From NCBI GenBank assembly GCA_024707365.1, contig JANPZV010000002.1, forward strand, positions 268,558 through 332,557: a DNA stretch of 64,000 bases, read 5' to 3'. Positions 1 through 7,805 of this stretch are shown here, in pieces. The position numbers were made by a program, and so were the translations under genes. Positions within the stretch are counted from its first letter, which is position 1, and the number at the start of each line of letters is the position of its first letter. The notes under the pieces are model-generated. The model searched no databases, had not been told where the DNA came from, and saw only the letters and a program-made list of their open reading frames with translations. The DNA is from Terricaulis sp. (GTDB lineage: Bacteria > Pseudomonadota > Alphaproteobacteria > Caulobacterales > Aquidulcibacteraceae).

Positions 1-270
1 CCGTGAGCAATGCCTGCCGGCTATATACTGACGCCGCTGTTTACACGGACGAACGCGAGCGGTTCACGGTGGACCCTTTGGAAAATACATAGCACAAAAG
101 CACGATAGCGCACTGCAAAGGGCTGGGGCCCCCGTCCGCCCCTGCTACGCGGATCGCCGGGAAGGACCCGCGCACCATTTCCCTGAAACTTGCGGCGGCG
201 CAAGAAAGAGTACCCGCGCCGTTCCGGGCTTTGGCGGTCAAATGTTTTCGGAGGGGGCGGGGTCTGCCGC
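1..270. other. Non-coding or unresolved left edge of the integrated element
   Basis: I see no convincing gene here. Several overlapping frames are open only because the DNA is GC-rich, and none shows a recognisable domain or ribosome binding site. The stretch lies downstream of the leftward gene that stops at 271, so it may carry its 3' end and a spacer to the next element gene outside the window. Confidence 0.4.
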
Positions 271-858
271 TCAGCGCAGCCCCAGCAGCACCTCCACCGC
301 CAGCCGCGCCACCCGCTCGCATGCGGCGTCCATGGCGGGCCAGCAGCGGCGGTGAAGCCAGGCATGACCGCCAGCCGCCAGCACAGGCGTGCCCCCCTGC
401 CCCGGCCCGCCGCAATGGGCGCACAGGCCATCGTCAGCCGCTTGCAAGGGATGGAGCGCCCGCCACCGCGCCACGCAATCGGCAAGCGCGCCTGCCTCCG
501 CATCGGGGCGGCTCACGCCCCCGTCATACTCGCGGATGGCGGCGCGCTCGGCAAAATAGGCGCGCCAATCGAGGCGTTCGCTGGCGTCCGCAAGGGCGTT
601 CCGCTCGCACATTTGCGCGGAACGCCCCGGAACGCTGCCGTTCCGCTTGGCGTTCCGCCTGCCGTTCCGCTCCGCAATCCGCTCCAAGGCTTGCAACGCA
701 AGGATTTTGAGGGAAGCGCCGCCACCGCGTTCCGCTTGGCGTTCCGCGCTCCGTTCCGCAAAATCGCCAAGCGTTCCGCGTTCCGTTCCTAGGGGTGTGG
801 AACGCGGAACGCTTTTCCGCCTGTGTTCGCTATCAGGGCTCGGCATGAGCGCTCCCAT
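271..858 (-). CDS. Hypothetical island protein with Cys/His cluster
   Basis: The product is about 195 residues. Its N-terminal third is low complexity, rich in E-R-N/A-E-R patterns encoded by repeated GTTCCGC octamers. The C-terminal part looks ordinary and globular, with DWRAYFAERAAIREYDGG followed by a C-x2-C-type cluster (CAHCGG) and a further His/Cys pair (HRRCW), suggesting metal binding. Proteins of this general type occur next to primase/RepA genes in alphaproteobacterial tRNA islands; this is recalled family context, not a search result. It overlaps the end of the RepA-like gene by about 26 bp, so it is probably co-transcribed with it. The start is uncertain: the ATG at 858 gives the longest form, and a later start is possible. 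Function unknown. Confidence 0.6.
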   Translation of the reverse strand: MGALMPSPDSEHRRKSVPRSTPLGTERGTLGDFAERSAERQAERGGGASLKILALQALERIAERNGRRNAKRNGSVPGRSAQMCERNALADASERLDWRAYFAERAAIREYDGGVSRPDAEAGALADCVARWRALHPLQAADDGLCAHCGGPGQGGTPVLAAGGHAWLHRRCWPAMDAACERVARLAVEVLLGLR

Positions 859-1788
859 TGGGGCGCTTCAAGGCGCGTTGCACGGTGGCGTTGCCGACGC
901 CCAGTTCCCTCGCAATGTCGCGGACGCTGTAGCCTTGCTCTTTCATCTCCCTGATTTCCACATCGCGCGAAGCGGTAACGGTCTTCACGCTCCATACGCC
1001 CGCGTGGGCGTCCAGCGCCGCCTCAAACGCTTCCGCATCCGCCCCGGCAAAGCCGCGCGCCTTGTCGAAGGTCACAATGAAGCGCGCCCCTTGCTTGGCG
1101 TCGTAATCATCGGGGCGTCTCAGCAACAGCACGCTATCGAGCACATCCTCCCGGCGCGAGGTTCCGCGTTGGGCGCCGCCCTTGCCAGTGTGGTGGATGA
1201 ACAGCACCGATTTACCGGACCGCCGCAGCGCCAGCGCAAAGCCTTGCATAGCAGTCCAGCTTTCCGCCTCATTCTCGCGCCCTGTCCGGCAAAGCGTCGA
1301 TAGGTTGTCCATGACGATAAGGCCGTAAGGTTCCAACACCGGCATGAGCGCGGCTTGCGCTTCTGGCGTTGAAAGATCAGGCACGCCTTGCTCGCCCATG
1401 TCGGCGGCCATGAGCGCCAACGCATCGCCGGCAGGCGCGGCGCCTGCGTCCTTAACGATGCGCGCCAAACGCTCTTGCAGCGCCACCGCCGGCATCTCGC
1501 CGTCGATATAGAGCACGCGGCGCGCGTGCTCCGCGCGCCAGCCGAGAAAGCTCCCCCGCTCGCCACCGCGTAGGCGACATTCAGCGCGACGAAGGTTTTA
1601 CCGATACCGCGCGGCGCGGCGATCATTGCCAAGCCCTTCGCCGGCAACCATGGCGCCAGCAGCAGCTCGCGCGGTGGAATATCGAGCTTGAGAAAATCGG
1701 CTAAACCGATTGGCGGTGGAAATACCAGCGGCGCTTGCGCTTCCGGCGCGGGAAATTGCGCCACGGTGGCTTTAAGGGCGTCGCTCAT
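833..1788 (-). CDS. RepA-like AAA ATPase/helicase with C-terminal HTH (one frame break)
   Basis: This is a RecA/RepA-type ATPase as found in plasmid and island replication modules. The N-terminal half has a Walker A-like APRGIGKT with an FVALNVAYAVASG helix. After the break come YIDGEMP, a Walker B strand ending in MDN, and an HHTGKGG sensor-like motif. The C-terminus adds a helix-turn-helix (VRDIARELGVGNATVQRAL). The reading frame breaks at the C5 run at 1553-1557; one more base restores a continuous protein of about 318 residues. The start at 1788 overlaps the stop of the primase gene (ATGA), so the two are translationally coupled. The role is likely replication or maintenance of the excised element, by inference from the family. 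Confidence 0.75.
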
Positions 1789-2760
1789 ACACGCCTCCAA
1801 TTCTTGTGTTGAGGAATGGCGCGCGGATGCGCGAGCCCCTGTTTGAAACCGCTGGCGATGGTGGCGCGTGCGGCGTGCTCGCCGTCCTCGCCAATCAGGC
1901 CGTTCGCGGTGGCGGCTTCCAGCAGCGCAGCGGCCACCGGCTCGGCAGGCAGCATCCCGGCCGCACACAAACTGCCGAGCGAAGCTGCGGCCTTGAACAG
2001 CGCGGCATTGCGAGAGCCTGCCGGCGCGCCTGCTACGGCCCTTAGCTCGCGTTCCAGCGCGACCTTGGCGTAAGGGCTGGCATCGCCGCGATATGGCCGC
2101 ACCTGCGCATGCGGTTTGGCCGGCGGCGGTGGCGGTGCGATCAATCGCAAGAGCCAAGCGGGCGCCGGCGGCAAATCACGCTCCCATGGCGAAGGCTCCC
2201 ACCGATAGCCAGGCGAAGGCGCCACCGTCGCAAGGCCGCCGTCGCCACGCACATCAACACCGGGCGCAATCGCCACCGTGTTGCGGACACGCAGCGCCGG
2301 ATCGCAGGCAAACCAAAGATGCACGCCACCGCGCGGGGTGCGCGTGCGCGGGCCAAGCGCCAGCGGCTCGCCGCCACCGTGCTCGGCAATCAGCGCCGCA
2401 AAGCTTGCAACGCCGTCCGCGCCATCGGCGTGCCCACGATCCAAGTCTATGACGAACACGCCGGCGCCGGCAGCGATTGCAAATCCGGTGGCATGCGGCG
2501 CATCGGCAAACAACGCAGCCACCGCGCAAGGATCGATGCTGGCACGCTCACGCCAACCCCCTGAGCGCGGGACGCTTCGCGGCAGCGATCATGGGGATGG
2601 GCCGCAGACCGATCGACGCGAGGTCAAGCGCGGCTCGCAAAAGCTGGCCTTGCTCGCGCGCGGTGGCGCGGCCATATTCGTGATGCGTCGCCGCCAAGCA
2701 AAACGCATCCTCAGAACCCGTCGCGCCTTCCAGCGCGGCGGGTTTGCACTGATGGCTCAT
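1785..2760 (-). CDS. Bifunctional DNA primase/polymerase of the element (one frame break)
   Basis: This is a prim-pol (AEP) domain protein. VIDLDRG carries the catalytic DxD-type acidic pair, followed by PRGGVHLWF and GVDVRGDGG, all typical of the family. The N-terminal part (LLRAALDLASIGLRPIP, then KRPALRGW) is in another frame. The switch falls in the GGGGG/TT stretch near 2556-2566, and one base fewer gives a continuous protein of about 325 residues. A proline-rich linker (APPPPP) and a helical C-terminal segment follow the catalytic domain. It overlaps the RepA-like gene by 4 bp, forming a compact primase-ATPase replication pair. The start is taken at 2760, just downstream of the AlpA-like gene. 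Together with the integrase this marks a satellite- or plasmid-like integrative element. Confidence 0.75.
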
Positions 2761-2772
2761 GGCGTGCGCCCC

Positions 2773-2982
2773 TCACGATTGGTTCGCGGTGGCGGCATTG
2801 GCCGCGCCGGACTTAAACCGGGGCAGCGATGCTGCCCAGGCTTCGGCGCTTTCCACCGGGATGAGGGTTTTCGGCCCATCCTTGACGGCCTGGATTTTGC
2901 CGGCGGCGATCAGGTCATAGAGCCGCGTGCGGCCCATGCCGTAGGCGCGGCAGAAGTCTTTGACGGTGTAGAAGCGAGGCAT
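2773..2982 (-). CDS. AlpA/excisionase-type helix-turn-helix protein
   Basis: This 69-residue DNA-binding protein begins MPRFYTVKDFCRAYGMGRT and continues YDLIAAGKIQAVKDG. That is the classic MerR-like winged helix of AlpA/excisionase proteins: a first-helix FC motif, a GR(T)xLY recognition region and a wing around KDG. Such proteins regulate integrase expression or bend DNA for excision. It sits 12 bp upstream of the prim-pol gene on the same strand, so it probably heads the replication operon. The start has no credible in-frame upstream alternative. Confidence in the fold is high; the exact role (Xis or regulator) is inferred. Confidence 0.85.
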   Translation of the reverse strand: MPRFYTVKDFCRAYGMGRTRLYDLIAAGKIQAVKDGPKTLIPVESAEAWAASLPRFKSGAANAATANQS

Positions 2983-3069
2983 TGGCGGTTTCTCCGTTCA
3001 CGCCCGGATGCGGGCGCGAAAGGGAGAATGGACGCGTGCGATTGCAGCGAAGATGCTTTCTGCAAACTT

Positions 3070-3772
3070 TCAGCAGGACTTAATAGCTTCATACACCGTG
3101 CGCGGGCTCTTCCCATATTTGACCGCATTGGCCTTCGCCCAGGCGGTGCGAGATTGACGAGTTTCGCGGCACGGTTCCTTTGCGCAGTAGGCGGCCCAAT
3201 CGCGGCGCGCCTCGTCTGCCCACCGCTTCGCCTTTCTTCCTCTCTCCTCGCCGCCCTGCCGCCCGTGAGTTTGCGCTTGCCACCTACGGACATGCGTTTG
3301 TGCTGCGTCGTCAATTATGCCTTCGTCGAAGCTGTCCAGCACCGAAACCTGCAAGCCGAGGAGAAACCCGGCATGCGCCGCCTTTGCGGCTCCGCCGCCG
3401 CTCTGCCGAGTATGTAGCACGGCGACGGCGGCGGCGAGCGTGTTAACACCAAGCTCCGCGCCAAGGTCTCTTTCGGCGCGGCGGGCAATTGCTTATGCAG
3501 TTCGCGCACGCGCTTTGTAAGCGCGCCGGCCGCGTCTGCCTCCACCTCCGCCTCCGAGACCGGAGAAATTGAGAAGCCCTTGCTCTGCAGAAATAAAAAA
3601 AAAGTGCAGCGACAGTTTTGTGATGCAATTCCAGAAAGTCGCCGGCAGCGATTGCCTCGATATAAAATTCAGGTGTCTGAACAATCGTGGCGCCTTCGCC
3701 CTCAGCCTCAAGATATTCTGCGAAGGATTCCTTCGATGGCGGTGGAAGTCTGGCGCGCCGACGCTTCGCCAT
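3070..3772 (-). CDS. Conserved hypothetical island protein (about three frame breaks)
   Basis: Three overlapping short frames join into one plausible protein of about 230 residues. The N-terminus (SKESFAEYLEAEGEGATIVQ) describes a small globular domain, the middle has a glycine-rich stretch after LLNFSGLGG, and then comes ALTKRVRELHKQLPAAP. The C-terminus is basic, ends near KYGKSPRTVYEAIKSC and resembles a helix-turn-helix. Frame changes are needed at the A9 run 3595-3603, in the CCTCC repeats near 3538-3552, and near 3448-3465. The pieces agree in order and strand without overlap of content, which argues for one gene with indels and not three genes. I do not recognise a named family; similar proteins accompany integrases in alphaproteobacterial islands. 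Confidence 0.55.
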
Positions 3773-3903
3773 AGTCGCGCCTCCGCTGACGCTCCGCAGG
3801 AATGAAACGCGGCAGGCCGGTGCGGGCCGGCTTTTCGGGAGCTACCCTATCCGCACTCGATTGGTCGCACCACAACCGCCGCGCGGCAAGCCTTTGCGTA
3901 CGT

Positions 3904-4260
3904 TCACTTTGACGTTGGAAAGGCGCGGGGCTCGTAAGCGGCGGGCTGATAATTGGGCGCCGGCCGGAAGATCCATTCAAGCCCGCCGATGATGGTGAGC
4001 GCGTTAACGTCAAGCTCTTGCACATCGCCGCCTTCGGGTAGCACGCGCCAGCGGCGCACGTCGCCAAGGTCGCGCTCTAGGCGGCAGATCGCTTCGGCAC
4101 CATCGGCGAAACGCACCGCATAGAGCCCCGGCCCATTGTAAGGCGCGCCGCGCGTAACAAGGAAGCAATCACGTTCTCCGATGGGATCACCATTCCATGT
4201 GCGCAACATCGGAAACGGCCCCGCCCACAATTCGCTTTCGGCAATCGCGTTCTTGCTCAT
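3904..4260 (-). CDS. Small hypothetical protein, beta-rich
   Basis: A 118-residue protein starting MSKNAIAESELWAGPFPM. Its centre (GLYAVRFADGAEAICRLERD, then RRWRVLPEGGD) reads like the beta-barrel core of S24/LexA-type repressor C-terminal domains, which present 'lyvvrf...i.rl' strands. No catalytic Ser-Lys pair is evident, so the resemblance may only be structural. It follows a degraded small gene on the same strand. Function unknown. Confidence 0.45.
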   Translation of the reverse strand: MSKNAIAESELWAGPFPMLRTWNGDPIGERDCFLVTRGAPYNGPGLYAVRFADGAEAICRLERDLGDVRRWRVLPEGGDVQELDVNALTIIGGLEWIFRPAPNYQPAAYEPRAFPTSK

Positions 4261-4419
4261 TGCTTCGACCCTTGCGTGATCTTTTTTCCAACGCCGCCGG
4301 CGTGTGCACCACGACGCCGCTGGGCTCGCCCTTGGCGTAAGCGATGGCGTCCTTGAGGCCGGCGATGATGCGCTTGCCGAGGGGGGCTAAGGGGTTTGGA
4401 TTTGGCCTTCTTAGGTCAT
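4261..4419 (-). pseudogene. Broken small antitoxin/HTH-regulator-like gene
   Basis: From the ATG at 4417-4419 the sequence reads M-T and then stops. Allowing two 1-base corrections (after ATGACC, and in the C6 run at 4381-4386) it reads KKAKSKPLSPLGKRIIAGLK and continues DAIAYAKGEPSGVVVHTP. That is the typical N-terminus of HigA/XRE-type antitoxins or regulators, 'LGxRLIAGLxDAxAYAxGE'. The HTH region expected afterwards is not recognisable, so the gene appears truncated as well as interrupted. No toxin gene is visible beside it. Confidence 0.4.
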
Positions 4420-4500
4420 GACACTTTCTCCCTTGTACGGAACCAATTCAGCGCGGCATTGAGACCGCGCCAGACTCTATGTGCGCAGCAAAATCGCTGC

Positions 4501-4543
4501 ATCAAACAGCCTCGCACTCGGGAAAGGCCACAACCGCCCCACC
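4501..4543 (-). repeat. Relic of an integrase 3' end, copy A of a 43-bp direct repeat
   Basis: This 43-bp segment matches 5947-5989 at 38 of 43 positions by eye, in the same orientation. On the minus strand it encodes GGAVVAFPECEAV followed by a stop, nearly identical to the last residues of the intact integrase (GGEVVSFPEREAV). A stop lies just upstream in frame, so only the tail survives. It looks like the scar of an earlier or related integrase gene. Confidence 0.65.
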
Positions 4544-5626
4544 TCAGCAGCCGACATGAATTGAGACCTCATAGGTGCGGCCCGTTTCGGGGTCGTAGCA
4601 GCGCTGAACCTCGCGGATGACGGTGTCAATGAATTCGCGGTTTTGGCGGTGATCGCGCTCTTGTTCGCGGCGCCAGCGGTCCATGTCGACGCCAGGACTG
4701 GGTCCACCGCGAGGGCCAGCGCTTGATCGCGGCGGCGCGGAAACCGTGCGCAGCGTCTCATCGATCTGGCTGCGCCATTGCGGATCCCATTGTGCCGCCG
4801 AAATCAACCCCCGCGCGGTTTGCAGCAATTCCTGCGCTCGTTGCGCGGAAGCAGCGCGGACTGAAAGGATGCCGGAATTGTTGTTCAGCACAATCGGGGG
4901 CACGCCCTGGATCATTTGCGGGTACGAGATGGCGTAGCCATCAAGCGCCATCACTTCGATCGTGCCGTCAGAGTGGGTGATCCACACTTCGATCAGATAC
5001 ACATCCACACGCATGCCGGGCGAGGATTGCGCCAGCTGATCAAGTTGCGCCTTCATCTGCTGAAGACTCGGCGTAAGCGGCGCGTTGACGATGCGGTCCA
5101 CCCGCACGCCCTGGCGCATACGCGGCAGCATCACCGTGCGCACCAATGCGTCTCCGGTCGGCACGTTTGCGACCACACAAAAATCACCGGGGCGTGAGCC
5201 GCGATTGGTGATGTTGGAAGCATCTGTCGTCGCCAGATAGCCGGGCAGGATTTCGATCAGATCGCGCCCGCTTGTCATGCGGATGTGCGGGCTCGCCATG
5301 CCGGAGCTGCACTGGCCGTTTACATTGTCCCAGCGAATGGTGGATTCGGCCTGCCAGCCGCGCGGCACTGGTATCGTCAGCGCCCGCACTGGCTGAGCGA
5401 AACCGTTGGGATCGATCACCTCATGCTGAGTCGTGCCCGAAGGCGCGCCGGTATTCGTTGGCCCAGAGGCGCCGGGGCCAGGGGTCGAAAAGCCGCTGTC
5501 GGCTGGTGTCGGGCTCTGGCCTCCGCCGCGATCGGACATGCCAAAAACCGCCAGCGCGGCGACCCCGGCGATCACCGCCGACGTCACTTTGTGAGTGGAA
5601 ACGAATTCCGTGATCTTATCCAGCAT
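4544..5626 (-). CDS. Membrane-anchored or secreted hypothetical protein
   Basis: A 360-residue protein. Residues ~15-30 form one hydrophobic segment (VTSAVIAGVAALAVFGM) after a short N-terminus, giving a signal anchor. A Gly/Ser/Pro/Thr-rich linker (~35-65) leads to an extracytoplasmic domain with several cysteines (NGQCSSGM, GDFCVV). The C-terminus carries a charged helix (RREQERDHRQNREF) and ends CYDPETGRTYEVSIHVGC. I do not recognise a family. The gene lies between the two copies of the integrase-tail repeat, so it may be cargo delimited by a recombination event. The start at 5626 is supported by the anchor directly after it. Confidence 0.65.
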   Translation of the reverse strand: MLDKITEFVSTHKVTSAVIAGVAALAVFGMSDRGGGQSPTPADSGFSTPGPGASGPTNTGAPSGTTQHEVIDPNGFAQPVRALTIPVPRGWQAESTIRWDNVNGQCSSGMASPHIRMTSGRDLIEILPGYLATTDASNITNRGSRPGDFCVVANVPTGDALVRTVMLPRMRQGVRVDRIVNAPLTPSLQQMKAQLDQLAQSSPGMRVDVYLIEVWITHSDGTIEVMALDGYAISYPQMIQGVPPIVLNNNSGILSVRAASAQRAQELLQTARGLISAAQWDPQWRSQIDETLRTVSAPPRSSAGPRGGPSPGVDMDRWRREQERDHRQNREFIDTVIREVQRCYDPETGRTYEVSIHVGC

Positions 5627-5946
5627 GGCCGGGCCTCATGGTCTGGGGCGCATCTTCGAGGCCCGTCCCTCGTGATGGCGCGCCCGCGCCGGAAAACGGG
5701 TCAAGGAAGGCGCACGAGCGCGCGGCGACGTAGCCGGGCGATACGCCTGCAACACGATCCGCACGCTATAGAGCCTGATGGCCGCGCAAACCGCGACGTG
5801 TGCGAAGGCGTGGCCGGCGCAGCACCGTTGAATTGACCAGAACACAAGCGGCAAGAGACGGCGAGCAACGCGATGCTCTATACTGGCCTTCATTTGGGCG
5901 GCAGTGATAGGCGCAAACTCAATAGCGCTTCTGCAGTGCTAGCGCG
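5627..5946. other. Intergenic stretch without a supportable gene
   Basis: About 320 bp lie between the integrase stop and the anchored protein's start. An 85-codon open frame on the minus strand is Arg/Ala-rich without domain character and looks like chance. I see no tRNA and no strong terminator. It presumably holds the promoter of the anchored protein gene. Confidence 0.4.
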
Positions 5947-5989
5947 ATCAAACAGCCTCACGCTCGGGAAAGGACACGACCTCCCCACC
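5947..5989 (-). repeat. Copy B of the 43-bp direct repeat (3' end of the integrase gene)
   Basis: This is the intact counterpart of 4501-4543 and is the last coding segment and stop of the integrase. The two copies flank about 1.4 kb containing one gene. Confidence 0.65.
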
Positions 5990-7183
5990 GCGCCGAAGCT
6001 GATCGAGAAAATCGCTCCACCATTGCGCCATCTCGACGCGCTCCTTCCAATGCGCGCCGCGATGATAGGCCGCGCGCACTTTGTCGGTGTCGCCATGGGC
6101 AAGCGCACGCTCAATGGCGTCGGGATGCCATTTGCCGCTCTCATTGAGCAGCGTTGACGCCATCGCGCGAAAACCATGCGCCGTCATTTCATCGCTGGCG
6201 TAGCCGAGCCGCCGCAGGCCGCCATTGACGGTGTTCTCGCTCATGGGCCGCACGCGGGATCGGATCGAAGGGAAAACGTAGCCGTTCGGCCCTGAGACGG
6301 CGCGCGCCTGCCTGAACAGGTCAACGGCCTGACGCGAGAGCGGGACGTGGTGCGGCCGGCGCATTTTCATTTTCTCGGCAGGGATGATCCATAGCGCGCC
6401 GTCCAGATCGAGTTCGCTCCAATCAGCATGGCGAAGCTCGCCGGGGCGCACAAAGACGTGCGGCGAAATCTGCAAGGCCAGCTTGGTCAGCCCATGGCCT
6501 TCATAGCCGTCGATGGCGCGGAGCAATTCCCCGGCGCGCTTGGCGTCGGTAATCGCACCATAATGCGTCACAGTGGGCGCTGTCAGCGCGCCGCGCAAAT
6601 CCCGCGTCGGGTCCGAGCGCAGCCGCGCCGTCGCCACCGCGTAGCGAAACACAGCCCCGGCAAGCTGCAAGGTCCGCTTCGCGCTTTCGAGATTGCCCTT
6701 CGCCTCAATGCGCCGGATCGCCGCCAGCACGTCCGCCGGCCCAATCTCGGCAATAGGCACCGGACCAATGCTGCTGTTGAGCTGGGAGAGCAGATATTCG
6801 CTGCGGGCGGCGGTGGCGGGCGCCCAGCCGCCCTTACCGCCATCCAGCCGGCGCTTGGCGCAATACTCGGCAGAGATGGCCTTGAAAGTGTCAGCCGCCT
6901 GGAGACGCGCCCGCGCCTTGTCACGCTGCTTTTCGCGCGCGGGGTCATTGCCTTGCGCGATCATTGCCCGCGCTTCATCACGCCGCTTGCGGGCGGCGCT
7001 CAGACCAATGGCGGGGTAGGCGCCCAGCGCCAATTGCTTCTCACTGCCGGCGATACGGTACTTTAGCCGCCACAGCTTGCCGCCAGCGGGGGTGACCAGC
7101 AGATGCAAGCCACCGCCGTCCGCCAGCTTAAACGGCTTGGGGCCAGGCTTGGCATTGCGGATTGCAATGTCTGTGAGGGCCAT
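5948..7183 (-). CDS. Tyrosine recombinase/integrase (P4-type, DUF4102 arm-binding domain)
   Basis: A 411-residue integrase of full family length. The N-terminal arm-binding DUF4102 domain (~1-90) has KLADGGGLHLLV and WRLKYRIAG. A SAM-like core-binding domain (~100-200) follows, then the catalytic domain with Arg in VRPGELRHADW (~245), the HGFR box (HxxR, ~337), H in HRGAHW and the nucleophile Tyr at ~373 (AYHRG). The start at 7183 gives the canonical MALTD N-terminus. It lies directly next to the 3' end of tRNA-Gly, the usual arrangement for integrases that use a tRNA 3' end as attB. It would catalyse integration and excision of the 1-7383 element. The gene is intact, unlike several of its neighbours. 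Confidence 0.95.
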   Translation of the reverse strand: MALTDIAIRNAKPGPKPFKLADGGGLHLLVTPAGGKLWRLKYRIAGSEKQLALGAYPAIGLSAARKRRDEARAMIAQGNDPAREKQRDKARARLQAADTFKAISAEYCAKRRLDGGKGGWAPATAARSEYLLSQLNSSIGPVPIAEIGPADVLAAIRRIEAKGNLESAKRTLQLAGAVFRYAVATARLRSDPTRDLRGALTAPTVTHYGAITDAKRAGELLRAIDGYEGHGLTKLALQISPHVFVRPGELRHADWSELDLDGALWIIPAEKMKMRRPHHVPLSRQAVDLFRQARAVSGPNGYVFPSIRSRVRPMSENTVNGGLRRLGYASDEMTAHGFRAMASTLLNESGKWHPDAIERALAHGDTDKVRAAYHRGAHWKERVEMAQWWSDFLDQLRRGGEVVSFPEREAV

Positions 7184-7210
7184 GCTTTTCCTTCACCCTT
7201 TTTCCAGAAT

Positions 7211-7269
7211 GCCCCCGGCGCACCTCAAAGTGCCCCCAGGACTTTCAAAACGCCCCCAACCAAGCCCCC
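7211..7269. repeat. Four short GCCCCC(A/G) repeats between integrase and tRNA-Gly
   Basis: Copies of GCCCCC occur at about 7211, 7232, 7252 and 7264; on the minus strand they read (C/T)TGGGGGC-like. Repeated short boxes between an integrase start and its tRNA attachment site are the expected form and place of integrase arm-type sites. They also overlap the likely integrase promoter. The assignment is inferred from position and repetition only. Confidence 0.4.
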
Positions 7270-7383
7270 AGTGGATCGAGGCTTCCGGCGAACACGGCTG
7301 GACGCTTGCGGCCTAATTTCCGTTAAATATGAGGGATTTTCAGGGCTTGTCCAGACGCGTACGGGCATCAGCGAACAGGGAAA

Positions 7384-7457
7384 TGGAGCGGGTAGAGGGA
7401 ATCGAACCCTCGTCTTCAGCTTGGAAGGCTGCGGCTCTACCATTGAGCTATACCCGC
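7384..7457 (-). tRNA. tRNA-Gly (anticodon TCC)
   Basis: The minus strand folds as a cloverleaf: acceptor GCGGGTA/TACCCGC, D arm GCTC...GAGC, anticodon loop CTTCCAA with anticodon TCC, T loop TTCGATT, discriminator T and encoded CCA (7384-7386). The 3' end faces the integrase, so this gene is the probable attachment site of the element. Confidence 0.95.
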
Positions 7458-7510
7458 AACCGCTCTGGCGCAGCTCGGCGTAAGCCATCCGAAGCTCGCG
7501 GGTGGCGTAC

Positions 7511-7573
7511 GTCCTCCTTGGCCAAGGCTACGGAGGACACCATCCAACCCTCGCTTACGCGAGCGTGGGATGG
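7511..7573. repeat. Paired palindromes between tRNA-Gly and tRNA-Tyr
   Basis: GTCCTCC (7511-7517) pairs with GGAGGAC (7532-7538) around a TTGGCCAA core. Then CCATCC (7540-7545) pairs with GGATGG (7568-7573), with CTCGC/GCGAG inside. The second hairpin abuts and overlaps the encoded CCA of tRNA-Tyr. It may be an RNA processing or termination element, or a dispersed intergenic repeat. Confidence 0.4.
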
Positions 7574-7657
7574 TGGAAGGGGCTGGATCTCGAACCAGCG
7601 TACGCTCTCGCGGGCAGATTTACAGTCTGCTGCCATTAACCACTCGGCCACCCTTCC
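7571..7657 (-). tRNA. tRNA-Tyr (anticodon GTA)
   Basis: Read on the minus strand this is an 87-nt class II tRNA: acceptor GGAAGGG, anticodon loop CTGTAAA with GTA, a long variable arm (CCCGCGAGAGCGTAC region), T loop GTTCGAGAT and encoded CCA. It is co-oriented with tRNA-Gly 113 bp downstream, a common tandem. Confidence 0.95.
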
Positions 7658-7805
7658 GGCCCTGCTTCCGTGAAGGCTCAAGCGGCTGTAAGGCATCGCC
7701 TGAAATCACGGAGCGCGTCCTATAGCTAAGCACCTTCCCCCACTCAAGCCGCCCAATCGCATTCCGCGCAGGCAATTTGAGGAAGAAACCGGCGGCCCCT
7801 CCTGG

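Noticed and set aside
1548..1562. Programmed frameshifting in the RepA-like gene at the G5 run
   Set aside because: Similar breaks occur at many homopolymers in unrelated genes across the window, so sequencing error is the simpler reading.
5636..5893. An 85-codon minus-strand frame between integrase and the anchored protein
   Set aside because: No domain, Arg/Ala-rich and no ribosome binding site that I can see; treated as chance.
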